Assembly (NCBI GenBank): GCA_029168955.1
Contig: JAPDOI010000272.1
Coordinates: forward strand, 806,001-870,000
Direction of reading: 5' to 3'
Length of the DNA: 64,000 nucleotides
DNA from: Aplectana chamaeleonis
Lineage: Eukaryota > Nematoda > Chromadorea > Rhabditida > Cosmocercidae
The position numbers were made by a program, and so were the translations under genes. The stretch's first letter is position 1. The number at the start of each line of letters is the position of its first letter. The notes under the pieces were generated by a model. That model saw only the letters and a program-made list of their open reading frames with translations. It ran no database searches and had not been told where the DNA came from. Below are positions 58,452 through 64,000 of this stretch, piece by piece.

Positions 58452-58609
58452 TAATTCTCACGACTCATGGCGCGAGCGATGCTGCTCCGTCCGTCATGCG
58501 GTCTCTCGCTGTCTCTAACGGAGCTGAGCTTAGAGACAGCGAGAGAGCGCATGACGAACGGAGGGAGCAGCATCGCGCACGCCGCTCGCGCCATGAGTCG
58601 TGAGAATTA
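58452..58609. mobile_element. 158-bp near-perfect hairpin MITE (TA flanks)
   Basis: The arms begin ATTCTCACGACTCATGGCGC on the left and end with its inverse on the right, flanked by TA. The arms run inward through GAGAGAC/GTCTCTC tracts to an 11-nt loop at 58519-58529. Few mismatches, so relatively young. Confidence 0.85.
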
Positions 58610-58859
58610 AGCGTAGAAACCATGGAATTTCGCGGTTCTTCAGCCTGTAAATTCTTTGCGTCCCACGATTACGCGACGTCGGTGGGTTCAGTCGGCACGG
58701 ATCGCACTGATCGCTTTGGTTCCTCTTGGTTCACCTTTCTTTGGCGAAATCTTGGTGGACATATGTTCAGAGATACGTGCACACGGTCTGAGCTGACGCA
58801 AACTACACTATCAAGAGGGAAACAAACGACCAGTGCGGTTCGTGCCGACTCTACCCGGC

Positions 58860-59105
58860 CTAGGGTCAAGCGAAATGAAGCGGATTCTACACATGGTTGA
58901 AGGGGTGAGGCCGGCCAAGCCGGCTTATCGTTTGGCGAAGCTAAACGAATGCTAAACATGGTCAATGGAGGGAAGCCGGCCTATAGTTGGGTGAAGTCAT
59001 GCGAATCTACGCATTGTCAATGGAGAGAAGCCGGCCTGTAGTTGAGCGGAGTCAAGCGAATTTTATACATCGTTGAAGGAGGAAAGCCGGCCTATGGTTT
59101 GGCCA
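58860..59105 (+). repeat. About four diverged ~57-60-bp tandem units with AAGCCGGCC
   Basis: Repeated phrases TCAATGGAGRGAAGCCGGCC, then TRTAGTTGRG, then a GTCAAGCGAA-like segment occur at about 58905, 58970, 59025 and 59080. No coding interpretation. Confidence 0.7.
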
Positions 59106-59324
59106 AGCCAACACCCAGAGTCCGACGTCGTGGAAACTGTTTTCAGCAGAGATGCTTTGATTAAGGATATGTCGTGTTCACTGGCAAAACCGTTCTTTAG
59201 GAACAGAATCGTCCCATTTTCTGTTTCATCTGAATGGGCTATAGGGAACAGGAACCACAGAACCGGCGGTGCCGGTCCGCCAGCTGCGCTGGCCGGCGTG
59301 AGCAGCTGGTTTATACACATGTAG
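59085..59324 (+). pseudogene. Degenerate glutaminyl-tRNA synthetase C-terminus-like fragment
   Basis: The plus frame reads HPESDVV, then DALIKDMSCSLAKPF and, after a shorter gap than usual, R.IVPFSV..E. This resembles the enzyme's C-terminus, where a NP.S..VV segment is followed by DA.L.D.S...AKPFDKFQFER.G.FSVD.D. About three residues of the DKFQFER block are missing and the downstream part does not match. A good acceptor (GTTTTCAG) ends at 59146 inside it. It is on the strand opposite to the true exon at 82-362. The comparison is from memory, so a chance match cannot be excluded. Confidence 0.35.
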
Positions 59325-59414
59325 ATAAATGTGCACGTTTTTCTACACTACACTATGCTCAGTTAATTGTATTAACCTACTTTCAAACGCACTCACAGTT
59401 GGTCCACGGGCCAC

Positions 59415-59712
59415 TAGTAAGGCCTTTTAAAAATTTCCAAATAAATGAACACATTCGAATAAGGCCTTTTAAAAATTTCCAAATAAATGAATACATTCGA
59501 ATAAGGCCTTTCAAATATTCTCGTATAAATGAATATATTCGAATAAGGCCTTTTAAAAATTATTGAATAAATAAATACATTAGAATAAGGCCTTTTTAAA
59601 ACTTCCCAATGAATGAACCCATTCGAATAAGACCTTTTAAAAATTTCCGAATAAATGAATACATTCGAACAAGGCCTTTAAAAAATTACCGAATGAACGA
59701 ATACATTCGAAA
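59415..59712 (+). repeat. Third 42-bp satellite, locus 2 (about 7 units)
   Basis: Same 42-bp monomer and orientation as at 32160-32490 (AAGGCCTTTTAAAAATTTCC followed by AATAAATGAA and ACATTCGAAT). Slightly more diverged. Followed by a short TTCGAATATTCGAA palindromic tract. Confidence 0.9.
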
Positions 59713-59759
59713 AGCCGGCCAACAATTCGAATATTCGAATAATATTCGACACTTCGAAA

Positions 59760-60206
59760 TCGAGATCAGGATCACACCGGAACTTTAAAGTTCCTGAGGA
59801 ACTCGGAGACCGTTTTTATCATGAACTACCTTCAAGATTAAGAGATTACCGAAAAAAATCCCAATTTAAGCTGAAAACGGCCACAGTTGTGTTATCCTAC
59901 GACTGTCTTAAACGGCGTAATGAATTATGAATTATTATTATTGTAGCGGTCAATGTGACGCAGAGATTTTAATGCATCGATCGCCGTTAAAGAATTTTTT
60001 GGCGAACGTTAGTATGCGGTGCCGCACTAGATTAAAAGCTGGGAGGGGGAAAAGCGCCCACCAGGCTACGGCGCGAGGTGGGATATAAGTCAACTTTGGT
60101 CCGACCCCCCTCTCCCCCGTGGTTTTCCCAGCCCCCCTCCTCCACGCTAAGAGATAATTACCACGACCGCGGAGTATCCAAATCTCCGTTTGATACCCTG
60201 GATTGT
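59760..60206. other. No recognisable gene
   Basis: Unique-looking sequence with a C-rich segment near 60100. No protein or RNA signal. Confidence 0.35.
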
Positions 60207-60852
60207 TTTTTGATTACAGTAGAAAACAACTCATGAACGCAGCTTCAAACGGAAGAGCGCTACATTACGTGGGTGGAGCCTGCTTTCATGCCCCGAAGGC
60301 ACATAGGTGGAGTTTCGGGCACGCGAACTACATTTAGAATATGACTGTCGGCATGTGAAAATGTATCCAGAATTTGACACACGCAGCTCGAAGTCGAAGA
60401 GCGCTACACTAGAAGGGGTCCGTGAAAATGTAAAAGTCTAGGATTGTAAAGAAAGTTTTCAAAGTATTCTTCGAAATTCTGATAGGGCTTTTAGCGTTGC
60501 AGCAACGTGTGGAAAAGTTTGTACGGGGCCCAAATAAGAGAGAAACTTTTTTAAATCGTTCAAAACGGTCTTTGAAAACTAATTTTTAGGTGTGATACAC
60601 TCCGTTGCATCACACCTAAAACATTGGTCTCCAAAGGCCATTTCGAACGACCTAAAAACATATTCTCTTAGTTGGGTCACGGGCTAACTTTTCTGCACGT
60701 TGCTGCAACGCAAAAAGCACTATTGATGATCTTGAAAAAATACTTGTGAAATTTTCATTACATTCCTGGACTGTGACATTTTTCAAGAACCCCTACTAGT
60801 GTAGCGCTCCCCGACTTCAAGCTGCGTCCATGATTTGTTTTCTAATTAAACC
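60207..60852. mobile_element. Large foldback element with 214-bp arms and 12-nt loop
   Basis: The core 60383-60825 is an almost complete palindrome: left arm 60383-60596, loop 60597-60608 (ACACTCCGTTGC), right arm 60609-60825. Outside it, GAAAACAACTCATGAACGCAG (60222 onward) matches the inverse of the right end (CTGCGTCCATGATTTGTTTTC), showing an outer inverted pair. The left has an extra ~145-bp segment that duplicates AAGAGCGCTACA. No coding. Confidence 0.85.
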
Positions 60853-60870
60853 ATGGGGCAATCGAGGGCA

Positions 60871-61215
60871 TTAAAGGCAGTGTTCACGATGATTTTCGTT
60901 CCCGAGTTTTCCACTTAAAACAACGCGTTGGCAACCAAGTGTCACCAAAATTACGAAGAAACGGCGAGAAACGCATTAAAACATTGATTGGATGAACATG
61001 CTCAAGGTGGTTGTCACCGGTAAAAAATGGGGCTAATCGATAATAGAAGAATATTTTAGACAAAACAGTATTAGTTAGGTCCGAAGGAAAGAAAGGAGCG
61101 ACAGAAAGCAGAATATTGCAAAGGACGGATCAACAAAAGATTTCATTGAAACAACGAACAGTTCCAGTGAGAGTAAAAAGGTGGGGTGAGAGTAAAGTAG
61201 TTAGTGCCCTTCTCG
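60871..61215 (-). mobile_element. TTAA-type element C, truncated third copy
   Basis: TTAA followed by AGGCAGTGTTCACGATGATT and most of the C' sequence, including AAGGTGGGGTGAGAGTAAAG. The terminal ~100 bp are missing where it meets the ATTCGAATATTCG-family repeat. There is also a ~65-bp internal deletion after the AAACGCATTAAAAC segment. Confidence 0.8.
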
Positions 61216-61219
61216 TGCA

Positions 61220-61515
61220 AATGACTGGGAAAGCTTTCACATCTTGATATGATTTTGATATCCTGATTTGGGGTGCATTCTGGTTTCGATCGTAAATTGG
61301 TGCAGGGGCGAGTTGCCGCGGTCTAATTCGAATGTGGGGCACTCAAACTGACCGAATATCCGAATACACCACGAAATTAGCATTCCCGAATGAATCGAAT
61401 TTTCGAATAAATCCAAAATTCGAATTCCCAAACGAATCGAATAATCGAATACTCGAGTATTCGAATTATTCGATTATTATTCGAATAATCATTCGATTCG
61501 GTCTCAAGTCTAGCA
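61220..61515 (-). repeat. ATTCGAATATTCG-family repeat, copy 2 (inverted)
   Basis: Reverse-orientation copy of 15322-15608, from TGACTGGGAAAGCTTTCAC to GATTCGGTCTCAAGTCTAG. It interrupts or truncates the element C copy immediately to its left. No coding. Confidence 0.75.
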
Positions 61516-61849
61516 TTCACCAACACTTAGTTACCCGGGTAAGATCTCGCGCAAAATATGTACCGTGTGCACCCACCGATGCACTCAATAGGCGTCGTCA
61601 ATTCACAAATTTTTCTCCGATTCACTTTTTGTTTTAATTGAGGAGGCTAGAGAGAAGTCCATGGGTTGCGTGATTAATAAAAACTTCAGAGTACATCACA
61701 CGGGACATTTCATATATAAAAAATACCATCATTTTACATTACTTACTTTTTCATTTCTTCTAGCGAGATTTTTTCAATAGTACTCGTTTGTTTTTCTTGA
61801 TAGGTATTCGACTGTATAGTAGAACTTTTCTTCTATGAGTATTAGCTTG

Positions 61850-62334
61850 TACAATACCGCTCGTAGGATTTGGTCAGAAAGCGAGCGAGGTCGGGTTTTC
61901 GCGTCTTTTTCGTCTTTTTTGTATAACTCGCTTCAAAGTCAAATTTGAGCGAAACTAGGGAGATATTCGTGATCCTCTCGTTGAGGGCTACCCAATGGTT
62001 TAGCCTTTGTGGTGATTACGTTGAAAATTACAGAAGTTTCGCAATCACCCAGGTTTGTGATTACGGTACCGTGATGGATGGTGCGCTACCGTCTCCGCCT
62101 GCGTTTCCCTGTGTCTACCGTATATAGAGAGCTGGTTGATTGCGAAATTTCCATGGTTCTCAACGAAATCCTTACAATAGCTACACCATTGGATAGCCCT
62201 GCACGCCTGGATTATGAATATGTCCCTAGTTTCGCTCAAGTTTGACTTTGAAGCGAGTTATACAAAAAAGACGAAAAAGACGCGAAAACCCGACCTCGCT
62301 CGATTTCTGACCAAATCCTATGAGCGGTATTGTA
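61850..62334. mobile_element. Foldback element with ~200-bp arms
   Basis: The left arm 61850-62050 (starts ACAATACCGCTCGTAGGATT, includes GGTCGGGTTTTCGCGTCTTT) is inverted at 62132-62334 with few mismatches. The spacer 62051-62131 contains GTTTCCCTGTGTCTACCG. Frames on both strands read similar peptides (MSETRxIFxI), as expected from an inverted duplication. Confidence 0.88.
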
Positions 62335-64000
62335 GTCAATGCTTCCTACCATTCTTTTTTGTCTTTTCTTTGGCGCAGTTTTTTAACCGAGTTTGATATG
62401 TATACCGTTCAAAAGCGCTATCCAAGGCTTTTTTGCCCTCTCACGTACTCGTGGTGGGTTACGAATGTTAGCTCGAGATTTGAGAAATTTTCTGGAATTG
62501 CTCACTGATCAGCCAACGATAAATACATATACCACGTTCTGCGAAAAACAGCAACGAAAAAAGCCAAAGAATCTTCCTTTGTGTCGAATCGTGCTGACCT
62601 AATTTTTGAGAATATGTTCTTTCCATATTTATTTGTAGTACTCATGTAACACAGAATTCGAAATGCGGCTCTTCCTTTGTCGTATACTGGAATTTCCTTC
62701 TGAAATGTGTTCATTGCGATTGTTCTATGGAAAGCAACGCATTGAATGAGTTATAAAAATACAAACACAACTTTCAAGGAAAGGAGTAGCACAATTTTTC
62801 GGTGAAGATATTGTGCTCCATTGCTAATTCTGCTATGATTTTTGGGGGGTATACCCAACTTTTTGCGCTCTTTTTAATGAAATTTAGAGCTAATTTCTGC
62901 GTTCACTCCGAATTGAGATTTCGAAAAGGGGTTGCGCGCGTGGCCAATTCAAAACTAAATCTGGTGCGCGCTTCGCGCGCACCACAATAAGGGAAGGATA
63001 CTTACACAAAAAGGTCATTCCAAATAAAATATGCATTTCCAGAATCATGTTGTGACGTAGAATTCGAATTTTCACATCGCAGCTGCAGAGCGTTTCTCAA
63101 GGAAGAGTTATGAGCGTAAATTTCGCTTCATTCGTAGAAGTATCATAATTTGTAAGCAGTGAATCGTCGGCGGTTCGGTGTTAGTTTTTTGGTAAAATGT
63201 ATTATACCGTTCAAAAATTCGAATCGCTTTGAATTCAATTTAATGCTCCTTTTGATTGCGAGAGAAAAAACCTGGTGGTTCTCGAGTTTTCTGCAAAAAT
63301 TCAGAAAATTTACGCATCATTGAGTGCTCCTATCTACTTTCAATCAACCACCAAAGCTGCCAAAGCTGGTGGGACATTTGAACCCATAGAGGCCTACATA
63401 ATAGCGGTTGTGGGATTTCTTGATGGAGTGTGATTATCGAGTTTCTGCGAATTTGGTGAATTTGCATGTTCGGTCATTTCTGCCCGACAAAACTATTTTC
63501 AGCAGCAAATCTCTGCTATCAATGAAAGTCGATAAGTCCCTACCCAACAGTGGTTATTTTGCCAGTTATTTATCACTCTTTGAAAATTGCTGAGAAAAAT
63601 TCAAACTAACCATCGTCGGAAGCCATAGTAGCTTTTTCACAAAACTTGTTAAGAAATGCGAAATTAGCTCGAATAAGAATTCTCGCAGATATTATCATCT
63701 AGTCCATGTGTGGTACAGATGCCCTGCTAACTTCAAATGCTTGAGCGCGTTGTTAGGAAAGTGGTAGAAATGTTTAAATACGTTCATTCGGCATTTTTGA
63801 TTTTCGCCAAATTCCCCTGAAGTTCGGAAACCAAAAAGTTTTGTTAAGAGCCCAAAATATTACGCTAGATAGAAGATTTGCGCTTTTGAATGATATAGCT
63901 CACTAGGCCAAAAAACAACGCTGAAAATTTAGACGGGCTTCACGAAAAAAAGTGTGGCGGAAAGCATACTCTCCAACCTAATGATAGTGTTCATGGAAAC
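62335..64000. other. No recognisable gene
   Basis: AT-rich sequence with open frames up to about 70 codons and no conserved motif on either strand. The small hairpin at 62963 is listed separately. Confidence 0.35.
62963..62983. repeat. 9-bp hairpin GGTGCGCGC/GCGCGCACC with TTC loop
   Basis: A perfect 9-bp GC-rich stem around TTC, followed by ACAATAAGGG, matching in layout the hairpin at 8426-8448 that is followed by CGATAAGGG. Possibly the end of a dispersed element. Confidence 0.6.

Overview
This window looks like repeat-dominated, intron-containing animal nuclear DNA, most likely from a nematode. The sequence evidence for that is threefold: the one conserved exon follows the acceptor ATCTTTTCAG, close to the nematode TTTTCAG consensus; there are many TTAA-flanked foldback elements, of a kind I know from nematode genomes; and the LTR element has a nematode-style Gag. 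The species cannot be named from the sequence alone.

Confident protein-coding content is very small. An exon of cytosolic glutaminyl-tRNA synthetase (anticodon-binding beta-barrel region) lies on the minus strand at 82-362, with clean splice sites. No upstream synthetase exon could be recognised anywhere else in the window. A second, degenerate stretch near 59.1 kb on the plus strand resembles the extreme C-terminus of the same enzyme. The remaining open frames are mostly by-products of repeats whose period is divisible by 3 (42 bp) or of the 112-bp satellite.

Layout: 0-3.4 kb, synthetase exon, a TTCGAA-rich palindromic tract, a 650-bp TIR element and a foldback. 4.4-8.05 kb, a 42-bp tandem array with a perfect CRE/ATF palindrome TGACGTCA in most units, carrying three co-amplified copies of a MITE with 8-bp target duplications. 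8.1-11.5 kb, further foldback and TIR elements. 12.05-13.99 kb, an internally deleted LTR retrotransposon (gag remnant, pol tail, 5-bp TSD) into which a Tc1/mariner-like foldback has inserted. 14.8 kb, a tRNA-related sequence. 17.2-23.7 kb, a nest of TTAA-target elements, including two inverted 484-bp copies sharing one TTAA and a 3.6-kb element that carries a microsatellite and a second 42-bp array. 24-33.5 kb, mostly non-coding sequence with scattered TIR elements, a few doubtful exons and a third 42-bp satellite. 33.6-56.5 kb, one giant satellite of about 200 copies of a 112-bp unit with higher-order structure. 56.7-64 kb, several large foldbacks, more of the third 42-bp satellite and the synthetase-like fragment.

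There is no operon or pathway to describe. The interest lies in repeat architecture: satellites inside or next to transposons, three unrelated satellites with the same 42-bp period, consensus transcription-factor sites amplified in satellites, and a paralogous empty site that documents TTAA insertion.
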